A program made the position numbers and the translations under genes. From Bacillus thermotolerans (lineage in GTDB: Bacteria > Bacillota > Bacilli > Bacillales > Domibacillaceae), in the NCBI RefSeq assembly GCF_000812025.2, contig NZ_JWJE02000010.1, positions 40,001 through 104,000 of the forward strand: DNA of 64,000 nucleotides. Reading direction: 5' to 3'. Of the stretch, positions 17,676-26,390 are shown in pieces (the stretch's first letter is position 1; each line of letters opens with the position of its first letter). Under the pieces are notes generated by a model. It was not told the origin of the DNA. It did no database searches and worked only from the letters and a program-made list of their open reading frames with translations.

Positions 17676-19228
17676 GTGTCCTCTCTATTCTTCTGTTTGT
17701 AGGAATAATTGTCTTAACTCTTTTAATTACGTACTTCTCTTCAAAAAAGACAAAAAGTACTAGCGACTTCTATACAGCCGGAGGCGGACTGACCGCCACA
17801 CAAAACGGCTTAGCCGTAGCTGGAGATTTTATGTCGGCGGCTTCCTTCCTGGGAATCACTGGAGCAATTTCCTTAATTGGATTCGATGGATTTTATATGA
17901 GTATCGGAAACCTGCTAGGCTTTTTATTTCTACTGTATTTAATTGCGGAGCCTATGCGGAATTTAGGAAAGTACACCTTGGCTGATATGATGACATCCCG
18001 TTTTAAATCGAACAAAGTTCGCGGGACAGCAGCTGCCAGCACACTGGTTATTTCGATCTTTTACATGATCGCACAGTTAGTCGGCGGCGGCGGCCTAATT
18101 AGTTTAATGTTAGGAATTGAGTACTGGTTAGCCGTTGTAATTGTTGGTGTTTTAATGACTGTATATGTTATTTTTGGCGGAATGACCGCCACAAGCTGGG
18201 TTCAAATTACAAAAGCAATCCTTTTACTCGGCGGGTCGTTTGTGTTAACGTTTCTAGTTTTTTCCAAATTTGACTTCAGCATCATTCAAATGTTCGAGCA
18301 AATCAAATCAGCGAGTCCATTTGGAGAGGAGTTAGCAAATCCGGGGAATAAATACAGCAACGGATTGGATATGCTTTCTCTTAATATAGCGCTTGTCCTC
18401 GGTGTAGCAGGACTGCCGCATTTACTTATCCGCTTTTTCACTGTAAAAGATGCGGTAACAGCAAGAAAGTCCGTCGTCTACTCCACATGGTTTATCGGGG
18501 CATTTTTCTTAATGGTTGTCTTCCTTGGATTTGGAGCTACTGTTTTTGTCGGCTGGGATGAGATCATGGCAGCTAATCCTGCTGGAAACTTAGCTGCACC
18601 AATGTTAGCCTTAGCCCTGGGCGGAGACTTCTTATTCGCCTTTATTTCGGCGGTTGCCTTTGCGACCATTCTTGCGGTTGTTTCAGCTCTCGTTTTAACA
18701 TCAGCCTCTGCCTTCGCCCATGATATTTATGGACAAATTATTAAAAAAGGAAATATCACAGAAAAGCAGCAAATGAAGGTAGCCCGCATTTCTTCTATTA
18801 CTGTAGCTATTGCGTCTATCCTTCTAGCACTAGTAGCCCAGAATTTAAACGTTGCATTTCTGTCTGTTCTAGCTTTAGGAATCGCAGCAAGTGCCAACCT
18901 TCCTGTTATGTTATGCACGATCTATTGGAAAAAATTCAATGCGACAGGTGCTGTAACAGGGATGTTAGTCGGATTAATCAGCTCTGTCATTCTGGTTTTA
19001 TTAAGCCCGAATGTATGGAACCCAGAGCCAGGTGCAGCGATTTTAACAGGAGACCCGCTGTTTCCATTAGCAAACCCAACGATCTTTACCGTCCCATTAG
19101 GTTTTCTGGGAGCATATTTAGGAACTGTCCTGTCAGCTAATAAACAGAAAGCTGACACAGGGGACTTTGAAGAGGTACTGTTTAAATCTAATACAGGTTT
19201 TGGAATTAGTGCACCTGAAGAACATTAA
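17672..19228 (+). CDS. Sodium:solute symporter, ActP/YwcA-like (acetate or short monocarboxylate uptake)
   Basis: 518 residues with about 13 hydrophobic segments. SSS-family markers are STSDFYTAGGGLTATQNGLA and GDFMSAASFLG (residues 30-62), AEPMRNLGKYTLADM, and GLPHLLIRFFTV around residue 247. The YTAGGG and GDFMSAASFLG stretches place it with ActP-type cation/acetate symporters. Together with the coupled DUF485 gene, acetate or a related monocarboxylate is the likely substrate, but this is by homology only. A long perfect hairpin follows. Confidence 0.9.
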   Translation: MSVLSILLFVGIIVLTLLITYFSSKKTKSTSDFYTAGGGLTATQNGLAVAGDFMSAASFLGITGAISLIGFDGFYMSIGNLLGFLFLLYLIAEPMRNLGKYTLADMMTSRFKSNKVRGTAAASTLVISIFYMIAQLVGGGGLISLMLGIEYWLAVVIVGVLMTVYVIFGGMTATSWVQITKAILLLGGSFVLTFLVFSKFDFSIIQMFEQIKSASPFGEELANPGNKYSNGLDMLSLNIALVLGVAGLPHLLIRFFTVKDAVTARKSVVYSTWFIGAFFLMVVFLGFGATVFVGWDEIMAANPAGNLAAPMLALALGGDFLFAFISAVAFATILAVVSALVLTSASAFAHDIYGQIIKKGNITEKQQMKVARISSITVAIASILLALVAQNLNVAFLSVLALGIAASANLPVMLCTIYWKKFNATGAVTGMLVGLISSVILVLLSPNVWNPEPGAAILTGDPLFPLANPTIFTVPLGFLGAYLGTVLSANKQKADTGDFEEVLFKSNTGFGISAPEEH

Positions 19229-19319
19229 TTGATTGTTGTTTAGGACGGACCATCTACCAAACAAATAATAATCAGAAGAAATGCGCGAGAAACGAAAAGA
19301 TAATTCTCGTTTATTACAA

Positions 19320-19365
19320 GGCAAAACCCGTTAAGTTTTTATATCTTAACGGGTTTTGCCTTCTT
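19320..19365 (+). terminator. Terminator of the symporter operon
   Basis: Perfect 16-bp stem (GGCAAAACCCGTTAAG and its complement) with a nine-base loop and a weak T tail, 92 bases after the stop. Confidence 0.75.
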
Positions 19366-19533
19366 AAATGCTCATGCGTACAAAAGTCGAGCCTTAAAAA
19401 GTAAAAACAACTATCCACAGCTCCGCCAGGAAAAGGGAAGTTGTTTTCGCCACAAATCATTTGCAGATGAACCAAACTCGATGAGCTTGGTAATTTACAA
19501 GTGGCAACAGGCACATATTTTTAGCAGAATGCC

Positions 19534-19644
19534 TTAATTTCTTCCTCCGCGAGCATTCGATCTTCCTTTCTTTCTTCTTTGTTCATTGGACTCCTTATTA
19601 GAATCGTTTATTTTTTCTTTGCGTGCATTTGAGTCTTTTACCAT
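19534..19644 (-). CDS. Very small basic Ser/Asn-rich protein, unknown
   Basis: 36 codons, ATG preceded by a strong GGAGGG site with seven-base spacing. The product is highly hydrophilic (begins MVKDSNARKEKINDSNKES, ends RSNARGGRN) with many Lys/Arg, Ser and Asn and no hydrophobic residue cluster. Composition and size recall minor spore or nucleic-acid-binding proteins, but I recognise no family. It is a single gene on the minus strand, convergent with the symporter. Confidence 0.5.
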   Translation of the reverse strand: MVKDSNARKEKINDSNKESNEQRRKKGRSNARGGRN

Positions 19645-19747
19645 ATTTATTCCCTCCGCTATCCTTAAGAATGTTATTCAGCAACATCAAGTATTATAAT
19701 AACCGAGGGGTGTTGAATTATTCGGTGGCAAGCAAATGTTTCGTTTA

Positions 19748-19955
19748 GCAACGTTCTACAAATAGCTTGCAGCACCTTTTATGATGAAACAAAAATAGCT
19801 GCTCAAAAAGACAAGAAAAGATTGCGGAAGCACAGGGATTAGAAGAGAAAATCCTAAAGGTTTTTAACAACAACTGTCAGATAGACGACACTCGAAAAAT
19901 AAATAAGCTGGGTTTGACGGCCTCTAAACACCGCATAGGACGATGAATGGATGAC
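19748..19955 (+). pseudogene. Decayed IS3-family (IS150 group) transposase OrfB remnant
   Basis: Two adjoining plus frames give typical IS3 OrfB N-terminal sequence: VLQIACSTFYDET in one, then KILKVFNNNCQIDDTRKINK and GLTASKHRIGR in the other. The first reads like the family's start (xxLxIxRSTYY) and the second like the VF..N...GTRKIK..L...SRRRIGRIM block. A frameshift lies near 19805-19815 and the frame breaks at IGR-stop. The catalytic DDE part and clear terminal repeats are absent. The rest of 19645-20037 holds nothing else I can support. Confidence 0.65.
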
Positions 19956-20037
19956 CCTCGAATCCGTCTGCATGCGCCTAATCATCGGATACACCATACA
20001 CCAATGACTTCAATGACATACGCAATAAAAACCTTAT

Positions 20038-20517
20038 TTACTTATGATACGGTTCGCCTCGATTAATCCGAAAACTCCGGTACACCTGCTCCAGCAAAAT
20101 GAGACGCATGAGCTGATGAGGAAAAGTCATTTTTGAAAAAGATAGCGTGTCATTCGCCCGCTGCATAACATCCTTATGCAAGCCAAGGGATCCTCCGATG
20201 ACAAAGGCGATTTTGCTTTTTCCGTAAGTGGCTAGCCTGTCGAGATCCTCTGCCAGTTCCTCAGAGGTCTTCATTTTCCCTTCGATCGCGAGGGCGATCA
20301 CGTGTGCATCGGGACTGATCTTCGCTAAAATTCGCTCTCCTTCCTTCTGTTTCACCTGCTCCATTTCTGTTATACTTAGTTCCTCGGGCGCTTTTTCATC
20401 CGCCACCTCGATCATATCCAGCTTCGCATAAGCAGATAAACGTTTAGCGTATTCATCAATGCCTTGCTTCAAATATTTTTCTTTTAACTTACCAACAGTA
20501 ATAATTGTAATATTCAC
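20038..20517 (-). CDS. rlmH: 23S rRNA (pseudouridine1915-N3)-methyltransferase RlmH
   Basis: 159 residues, the usual length. It is a SPOUT methyltransferase that uses SAM to methylate the pseudouridine at 1915 in helix 69 of 23S rRNA in the assembled ribosome. Markers are the N-terminal [20 protein letters not shown], the SAM-binding knot segment FVIGGSLGL followed by [20 protein letters not shown], and the C-terminal [14 protein letters not shown]. It corresponds to B. subtilis yydA. The upstream region carries DnaA boxes. Confidence 0.97.
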   Translation of the reverse strand: MNITIITVGKLKEKYLKQGIDEYAKRLSAYAKLDMIEVADEKAPEELSITEMEQVKQKEGERILAKISPDAHVIALAIEGKMKTSEELAEDLDRLATYGKSKIAFVIGGSLGLHKDVMQRANDTLSFSKMTFPHQLMRLILLEQVYRSFRINRGEPYHK

Positions 20518-20552
20518 AGCATGTCCTCACTTTATAAACAATTGCAAACAAG

Positions 20553-20581
20553 TTATGCACAAACTTATACACATATCCACA
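20553..20581 (+). promoter_or_regulatory. DnaA-box cluster upstream of rlmH
   Basis: Two exact TTATNCACA boxes (TTATGCACA 20553-20561; TTATACACA 20565-20573) and a near box (ATATCCACA 20573-20581). In B. subtilis a DnaA-box cluster lies in the yydA-yycS interval, so this looks like the conserved left part of it. Confidence 0.65.
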
Positions 20582-20732
20582 ATTGTGTATTTTTCTCCTC
20601 CATTTTAGCACATTTTTCTGCTCACCTTTTCTTCAATTTTTCCCCATTCATCTTTCAAATTTACTTCCCATTAATACCTCCTTTACATTTTGTTGCCAAA
20701 ATAGAAGCGTATATACAAAAGGGGGAAATGAA

Positions 20733-23048
20733 ATGAGAAACATGAAAAAGTCTATTCCTGTCTTTCTTGCAGCCGGCATGCTATTTAGCAGTGCGCCGGT
20801 CATTCCGCATGCAGAGGCTAATGGACAAGCCGTAAACTTAATGGAAGAAAGCTTTGATAACGCTAGTCTTCCTGCTGGATGGAAAGTGGTTCAAGGGGAA
20901 GCCAAAGTGGAAAATGGAAAGTTGACGCTGACCTCTCCATCTACCTCTAAACCTTCCCGTGTAGTCGTGCCGCTCGCTGAAGAAACAGGCGATTATGTCA
21001 TCGAGGCGGATATGACGTTCTTATCTGCGGTTGAAGACACACGCTGGGCATCTATTATGTATCGCGTTCAAGAAGAGGACTACCCATACTACCAGTTTGC
21101 GATCCGGCGAGGCGCCACAGCCTTAAATGGCGTTGAATTCGCTATGCGCAATGAGAACAATCAATGGAATGTCCTGGAGAAAACGTTCTATTCCGAACCG
21201 TTTGAGCTGAATAAGACGTACCGCCTAAAGATAGTCGCTAAAGGAGACCGCGTACAACAGTACATAAATGGGCAGCTTGTGATTGACACAGATGCAGCTA
21301 ATGCCTTATCAGGAGGCGCTATCGGCTTCCAGGCATCCGGAACGACCGTGCAATTCGATAACGTGCGAGTCCAAGCGCAAGAAGCGGCACTCCCGCCTCT
21401 AACAGAATCAGGTGCCTTTCTGCCTAAGGAAGCAGAAACCAACATCCTAAATGCGCCAACGATTCTATCATCGAATGCCTCTCTTCAGGCAGTTGAGCAG
21501 TTAGCGGGCACAGGTGTCTCTTCCATGATTCTTAAAACAGACCGCTCTTTGCATGTAAACGGCACACCGCTAAAAGACATGCTTGATCAGATGAAAGGAA
21601 AAATGATTCCTGTGATTCAGCTTGAGGACGAGCGAACTGTTACACCGCTTGTAAACCTGTTAAAGGAGCAGGCTATTCAAGACGTCCATATTTTATCGAC
21701 AAAGCCTGAACTTGTACGTCTTGTAAAAGAAGAATACCCGACGGCTAGAGGGGCTGTTCTGTACAATCGTCAATCACTCAATAAGCATGATATTAACGAG
21801 TTCATAAGTAAACTGCATGAAAATGGCGCAAAAACAGCCGTCATTCCTAAGAAGCTGCTCTCAGCAGATCTCGTTCATACGTTCCATAGCCGGACAGTGT
21901 CCGTCTGGGGGATTGGCGGTTCGAATGAAGAGGAAGCACATGATCTGATTCACACAGGGGTAGACGGCATTATTACCGATCATACCGACTCCGTGCTGAC
22001 AGCCTTCAGCCGCTATCCTGAAAATACACTTGTACAACGGCCGATTGTAGCTGCCCACCGCGGGATTCCTTCACTGGCACCGGAAAATACGATGGCTGGC
22101 TACCGCCTAGCCTACGAAATGGGCGCTGATCTTATTGAAACCGACCTTCAAATCACTAAAGACGGCCAGCTGGTTGTCATGCATGACAGTACGGTTGACC
22201 GTACAACGAACGGAACGGGAAAAGTATCCGATTTGACCTTTGAAGAAGTTCGCCAGCTGGATGCAGGCATTACATTCAGCCCTGAATTTGCCGGTGAGAA
22301 AGTGCCATCCTTCCGGGAATTTCTGCAGGAGTTCAAGGGAAAAGATGTCATTCTTCTCGTTGAAATGAAAGCAGCAGGCATTGCAGATCAAGTCATGAAG
22401 GAAATCGAAGAAGAAGGTATGTCCGACCAAGTAGTGGTCCAAAGCTTTGATTTAGGAAATGTAAAGGATTCTCGGAAACTAAAGCCTGAAATGGCTGCCG
22501 GTTATTTATATTCAGCAGCTGTATCCGCCACGGAGGAAGCCCGCATAAAGGATGCGAGGCAAATGATGAACTATGCCTCATCCATGAATGTGACATTAAA
22601 TTCAAGCTATGGCAGCCTCTCTGAAGAATTTATTACGTATATGAAGCAACGTGGGATGACGAGCCTGCACTGGACATTCCGCGATGAACAAGCCTTGGAA
22701 GAAAAATTAAAGGAAGGGCTCATTGGTCCGATTACTGATTACACACAATGGTTAGAAGCAGCCCCTGTTCGGCTGGAAACACCGATTAAGAAACGAAACT
22801 TAAAAGTTGGGGCTGAAGCGACCATTCAGGCAAAAGCATTTGTTCATTACCGCACTGATAAAAAACAAAACATCGAAACGAGCTTATTCGCTTCTGATGA
22901 AAATGGAAATATCGTCTCGATTGAAGGAAATACAATTAAGGCATTGTCATCTGGCAAAACATTTGTCTTCGTTGAACACAAATTTAATATGCTTGGAGAA
23001 GAATGGCGACTCGTATCGAAACCAATCGAAGTCAATGTATCCCAGTAA
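20733..23048 (+). CDS. Secreted glycerophosphodiester phosphodiesterase with N-terminal lectin-like domain
   Basis: 771 residues from the ATG after GGGGGAAATGAA. A signal peptide (KKSIPVFLAAGMLFSS, likely cut after HAEA, residue about 28) is followed by a jelly-roll/LamG-like region (residues 35-215). A GDPD-like barrel then appears without catalytic residues (about 230-430), and a full GDPD domain follows (about 435-685) with AAHRGIPSLAPENTMAGY, ETDLQITKDGQLVVMHD and VEMKAAG. The last 80 residues look like an Ig-like or bacterial surface domain. It should hydrolyse glycerophosphodiesters or teichoic-acid glycerol phosphate outside the cell. It stands alone between two DnaA-box clusters. Confidence 0.88.
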   Translation: MRNMKKSIPVFLAAGMLFSSAPVIPHAEANGQAVNLMEESFDNASLPAGWKVVQGEAKVENGKLTLTSPSTSKPSRVVVPLAEETGDYVIEADMTFLSAVEDTRWASIMYRVQEEDYPYYQFAIRRGATALNGVEFAMRNENNQWNVLEKTFYSEPFELNKTYRLKIVAKGDRVQQYINGQLVIDTDAANALSGGAIGFQASGTTVQFDNVRVQAQEAALPPLTESGAFLPKEAETNILNAPTILSSNASLQAVEQLAGTGVSSMILKTDRSLHVNGTPLKDMLDQMKGKMIPVIQLEDERTVTPLVNLLKEQAIQDVHILSTKPELVRLVKEEYPTARGAVLYNRQSLNKHDINEFISKLHENGAKTAVIPKKLLSADLVHTFHSRTVSVWGIGGSNEEEAHDLIHTGVDGIITDHTDSVLTAFSRYPENTLVQRPIVAAHRGIPSLAPENTMAGYRLAYEMGADLIETDLQITKDGQLVVMHDSTVDRTTNGTGKVSDLTFEEVRQLDAGITFSPEFAGEKVPSFREFLQEFKGKDVILLVEMKAAGIADQVMKEIEEEGMSDQVVVQSFDLGNVKDSRKLKPEMAAGYLYSAAVSATEEARIKDARQMMNYASSMNVTLNSSYGSLSEEFITYMKQRGMTSLHWTFRDEQALEEKLKEGLIGPITDYTQWLEAAPVRLETPIKKRNLKVGAEATIQAKAFVHYRTDKKQNIETSLFASDENGNIVSIEGNTIKALSSGKTFVFVEHKFNMLGEEWRLVSKPIEVNVSQ

Positions 23049-23056
23049 ATGAAAAA

Positions 23057-23089
23057 AGAGCGACTTGTGTATAAGTCGCTCTTTTTTTC
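23057..23089 (+). terminator. Terminator of the GDPD gene
   Basis: Perfect 10-bp stem AGAGCGACTT / AAGTCGCTCT followed by seven T's. Confidence 0.9.
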
Positions 23090-23099
23090 GTTATTCAGA

Positions 23100-23154
23100 T
23101 GTGGATAACTAATTTTTTAGAAAGTTATTCACAAACTTATACCAATTATCCACA
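23100..23154. promoter_or_regulatory. DnaA-box cluster between the GDPD gene and yyzF
   Basis: Three exact boxes: TGTGGATAA (23100-23108, reverse), TTATTCACA (23125-23133) and TTATCCACA (23146-23154), plus TTATTCAGA at 23091. Spacings of about 25 and 21 bp suggest a real cluster. Confidence 0.65.
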
Positions 23155-23170
23155 TATTGGGCTTCGAATA

Positions 23171-23320
23171 TTAGTTCGCTACTACATATTCGGCCTTGTT
23201 TTGACAATATTCGCATGTTGCTTGTTCTGACTCAAGCTTTTCGATTTTTGGGGCTGTTTCATACTCGTCTACTACAATATCAAGAGCCAGCTCTACATGT
23301 TCCTGACAGCAATGAATCAT
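23171..23320 (-). CDS. yyzF: CxxH/CxxC zinc-binding-like small protein (YyzF family)
   Basis: 49 residues, too short for standard ORF cut-offs. ATG preceded by AAGGAGGG. It begins MIHCCQEHVELALDIVVDEY and contains CEYC near residue 36, giving the CxxH...CxxC pattern that names the family and suggests one bound metal. It sits between htrC and rlmH, as in other Bacillaceae. Function unknown. Confidence 0.85.
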   Translation of the reverse strand: MIHCCQEHVELALDIVVDEYETAPKIEKLESEQATCEYCQNKAEYVVAN

Positions 23321-23409
23321 CGTCCTTCCCTCCTTTACCTCTTATATCTCACGAAAAGACGCAGAAAAGCTTATGTTGCTTTCCTGCGTTTTTTTATCCA
23401 GTGAGCTTG

Positions 23410-24621
23410 CTAAAGGGTTTCTTCCGACGTAAGAGTCATTGTAGCGGTTTGCTGTTCTCCGTTACGATAGAAGGTAACCTCCATACTGTCGCCAACTTTT
23501 TTCTCATTATACATGTACTTGCGAAGCTCTAAAATATCTGTAATCTCTTGGTCATCGAGCTTTGTAATAACGTCTAGCTCCTGCAATCCTGCTTCAGCAG
23601 CTGGTGTATTCGGGAAGACTTGTACCACCATCGCTCCATTTGTTACATTCTTTGGCAGCTTGAGCGTTTGCTGCTGGTGATAGCCCGGAATTTCGTTCAC
23701 ATTTCTTAAGGTCACGCCCATAGCCGGACGCTCCACTTGGCCAGTTTTTTCGAGACTGTCAATAATCGGCTGAGCAAAGTTTATTGGAATCGATAAACCA
23801 ATTCCTTCCACTGCTGCTTCAGCAATCTTCATTGAGTTAATTCCGATTACCTGGCCGGCAATGTTAACTAGTGCCCCGCCACTGTTTCCTGGATTGATAG
23901 CAGCGTCTGTCTGTAATACTTCTGCTTGCCAGTCCACGATATTGTCACCGTTAATATCTACCGGGATGGTTCTCTCCAACCCGGAGATCACTCCCTGTGT
24001 CACAGAGCCGGAGAATTCCAATCCAAACGGGTTACCGATTGCAATGACTGGTTCGCCGATTTTTAATGCATCTGAATCGCCGAATTCGGCTACTTTTTCC
24101 ACATTCGCTCCATCAATTTCAATGACGGCTAAATCTGTCCATACATCTCCGCCGCGTACGGTGGCCGGGGTTTTCGTCCCATCAGCAAGTGTAACCTCTA
24201 GCTGCTGAGCTCCCTCGATCACGTGGTAATTCGTTACTATGTACGCTTTGCCGTCTGCTTTCTTGTAAATAACACCTGAGCCTGTCCCTGCAGGCTGAGA
24301 GGTTTCCTCTCCCCAGAAGCTTCCGGATTGAATATTCGTGATACCAACTACCGTGTCTTGTGCTTTGTCCACGGCCTTTGTCACATCCGTAGTCACATCG
24401 AGTGATACCTTATGACCCCGGGTTTGCTGATTATTCTCTTGCACTTGAACCTGCTCTTCGCTTCCACCAGGCAGCAATCCCTGGTCTGCCAGCCTAGGAA
24501 GAGCAACTAATACGAGAAGCGCACCTATAATGAGTCCTGCTAGACTAGCTAAAAAATAACCGACTTTGCTGGCGCTGCGCTGGCTTCGTCCCGTACGGCC
24601 ATTTTCATCATAATAGCCCAA
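23410..24621 (-). CDS. htrC: Membrane-anchored HtrA-type serine protease HtrC
   Basis: About 403 residues from a TTG preceded by GGAAAGGGTG, giving MGYYDENGRTG; an upstream TTG at 24675 would add 18 residues but has a poor site. One membrane segment (FLASLAGLIIGALLVLVAL) anchors an extracytoplasmic trypsin-like domain with the triad His in YIVTNYHVIEG, Asp in WTDLAVIEI and Ser in NPGNSGGALVN. A PDZ domain follows (about 300-395: VVQVFPNTPAAEAGLQELDVI). It should degrade misfolded envelope proteins. It is the last gene of the walRKHIJ operon, 155 bases after walJ and a hairpin. Confidence 0.92.
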   Translation of the reverse strand: MGYYDENGRTGRSQRSASKVGYFLASLAGLIIGALLVLVALPRLADQGLLPGGSEEQVQVQENNQQTRGHKVSLDVTTDVTKAVDKAQDTVVGITNIQSGSFWGEETSQPAGTGSGVIYKKADGKAYIVTNYHVIEGAQQLEVTLADGTKTPATVRGGDVWTDLAVIEIDGANVEKVAEFGDSDALKIGEPVIAIGNPFGLEFSGSVTQGVISGLERTIPVDINGDNIVDWQAEVLQTDAAINPGNSGGALVNIAGQVIGINSMKIAEAAVEGIGLSIPINFAQPIIDSLEKTGQVERPAMGVTLRNVNEIPGYHQQQTLKLPKNVTNGAMVVQVFPNTPAAEAGLQELDVITKLDDQEITDILELRKYMYNEKKVGDSMEVTFYRNGEQQTATMTLTSEETL

Positions 24622-24740
24622 GCTATTCACCCTTTCCACATACGTACTCTCTCTTATTTTCCCCGTGTAGCTCAAATTATAACGTTTGCTTTGAAAAATT
24701 CAAATAAAACGCAATTTGACCAGGCTTTGGGAGACAAACA

Positions 24741-24770
24741 TAAGAAAGCCGCCTGACAAAGCCAGGCGGC
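24741..24770 (-). terminator. Hairpin between walJ and htrC
   Basis: Perfect 8-bp GC stem GCCGCCTG / CAGGCGGC followed on the minus strand by TTTCTTA. It may be a partial terminator lowering htrC expression. Confidence 0.6.
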
Positions 24771-24776
24771 GAAGCA

Positions 24777-25571
24777 TTATACCTCTGTCAAAATGGTTGG
24801 TGTCTTCGGATCGGTATGATGGAGCTGGAACTGCACGCCGACCGGCATATCCTTCATTTCTAATGTTTGAGCCACACTCATTTCAGCTAACTCCTTCAAA
24901 TTATTATCCTGACTTAAGTGTGCCAAGTATACACTCTTTGTTTTGTCACCAATTACTTCACTCATCGCAATAGCGGCATCTTCATTAGACACATGGCCAA
25001 AGTCGCCCAAAATACGCCGCTTAATGTTCCACGGGTAACGACCGGCCCTCAGCATCTGGACGTCGTGATTGCTTTCAAACACATACGTATCAGCATGCTT
25101 AATAATCCCTTTCATACGATCACTTACATAGCCGGTGTCTGTAATTAATACAAGCTTTTTTCCTTCATGATGAAAGACATAAAACATCGGTTCAGCGGCA
25201 TCATGAGAGACACCAAACGATTCAATGTCCAAACCGCTAAAGCTTTTTACCGTTTCCATGTCAAATGCAAATTTTTGCTCTGCATTCACTTGACCAATTA
25301 ATGGCTCCATTGCCTGCCATGTTTTTTCATTCGCATAGATTGGAAGCTTGTACTTTCTTGCCAGCACACCCAACCCTTTAATATGGTCACTGTGTTCATG
25401 GGTTACGAGGATACCTGACAAATTCTCCATCTTCCGGTCAATCTCAGAAAAGAGGGACTCCATCTTCTTCCCGCTTAATCCGGCATCTACTAAAAAGGAT
25501 TGCTTGTCCGTTTCTACGTAAAACGCATTTCCTGTACTCCCGCTTGCCAGAACACTAAAACGCATTGTCAT
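24777..25571 (-). CDS. walJ: WalJ (YycJ) metallo-beta-lactamase-fold hydrolase
   Basis: 264 residues. The metallo-beta-lactamase metal motif is [11 protein letters not shown] (residues about 57-67), followed by the His in [11 protein letters not shown] and Asp in [11 protein letters not shown]. The N-terminal [19 protein letters not shown] is typical of the YycJ group, reported as a 5'-3' exonuclease linked to DNA repair and to coordination of division with replication. It is in the wal operon, 24 bases after walI. It acts in the cytoplasm. Confidence 0.95.
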   Translation of the reverse strand: MTMRFSVLASGSTGNAFYVETDKQSFLVDAGLSGKKMESLFSEIDRKMENLSGILVTHEHSDHIKGLGVLARKYKLPIYANEKTWQAMEPLIGQVNAEQKFAFDMETVKSFSGLDIESFGVSHDAAEPMFYVFHHEGKKLVLITDTGYVSDRMKGIIKHADTYVFESNHDVQMLRAGRYPWNIKRRILGDFGHVSNEDAAIAMSEVIGDKTKSVYLAHLSQDNNLKELAEMSVAQTLEMKDMPVGVQFQLHHTDPKTPTILTEV

Positions 25572-25595
25572 GATGATTCACTCCACTTTTACTCA

Positions 25596-26390
25596 TTAAC
25601 TGCTTTCTTCATTCTTATAAATTGAGCCGTCAAACGCATTTACGTACATTTTTTCCGTTTCATCGCCGCTTTTTATTTTAAAATACCAAGTAGGCGATAA
25701 TACTTGTGTTTCTGTCAACTGTACCACGGTATAATAGCCAAGTTCTACATTCGAGATCTCACTGTTTGGTTTGATTAAACCATTGAGATAAAGTGTCTGA
25801 ACCGCCTGATGGGCAGATAAAATTTCTTCTTCTTCCCCATTCTCCATCAGTTTCTCCAGCATCATCTGATGATAAGATACAATTTCACCTTGTCTGTTCA
25901 CTTTGATAGATAATTGGGCCTTAATGTTCTCAAACATCTGCCTGTCCTGATAATACTGATAGAAAATGTAGGTCGTTCCATCCTTCTCCTCTGACGTGTC
26001 CCAGTAACTATATTGGTCACCATAGAGCACATTCGATTCTATGAACGACCGTATATCATCCATTTTATTTTCTCCCAGCTTGACTGGCTTTTTCAAATAG
26101 CTGACAAGGTTAGTATCATTCTGCCGTAATCTTACCGACTGTCCTGAAAGCTCGCCAATCTCTCTCTCTGTAAATGTCTTTACCTCTCCAGTGATGTATG
26201 GTTCTTTGCTTACTTCTTCCGGAAGTTCTTCATATTCCACATTGTATGACTTCAGCTTATCCTCGATTGAAGCTTCCTTAATAAACTCAAATTGGCTGGT
26301 AGAATATCTATTCAGAAATACAGATAATAAAAAGACATCTAATACGAGGAAAACGATAATGAAAATGGTTTTCGTGTTACTCCAATCCAT
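25596..26390 (-). CDS. walI: WalI (YycI), membrane regulator of WalK
   Basis: 264 residues from the ATG (MDWSNTKTIFI) preceded by GGGGGAAA; the frame extends upstream without a site. A single N-terminal membrane segment (IFIIVFLVLDVFLLSVFL) is followed by an extracytoplasmic YycI domain. In B. subtilis WalI and WalH form a membrane complex with WalK and restrain its kinase activity. It overlaps the walH end by 14 bases. Confidence 0.93.
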   Translation of the reverse strand: MDWSNTKTIFIIVFLVLDVFLLSVFLNRYSTSQFEFIKEASIEDKLKSYNVEYEELPEEVSKEPYITGEVKTFTEREIGELSGQSVRLRQNDTNLVSYLKKPVKLGENKMDDIRSFIESNVLYGDQYSYWDTSEEKDGTTYIFYQYYQDRQMFENIKAQLSIKVNRQGEIVSYHQMMLEKLMENGEEEEILSAHQAVQTLYLNGLIKPNSEISNVELGYYTVVQLTETQVLSPTWYFKIKSGDETEKMYVNAFDGSIYKNEESS

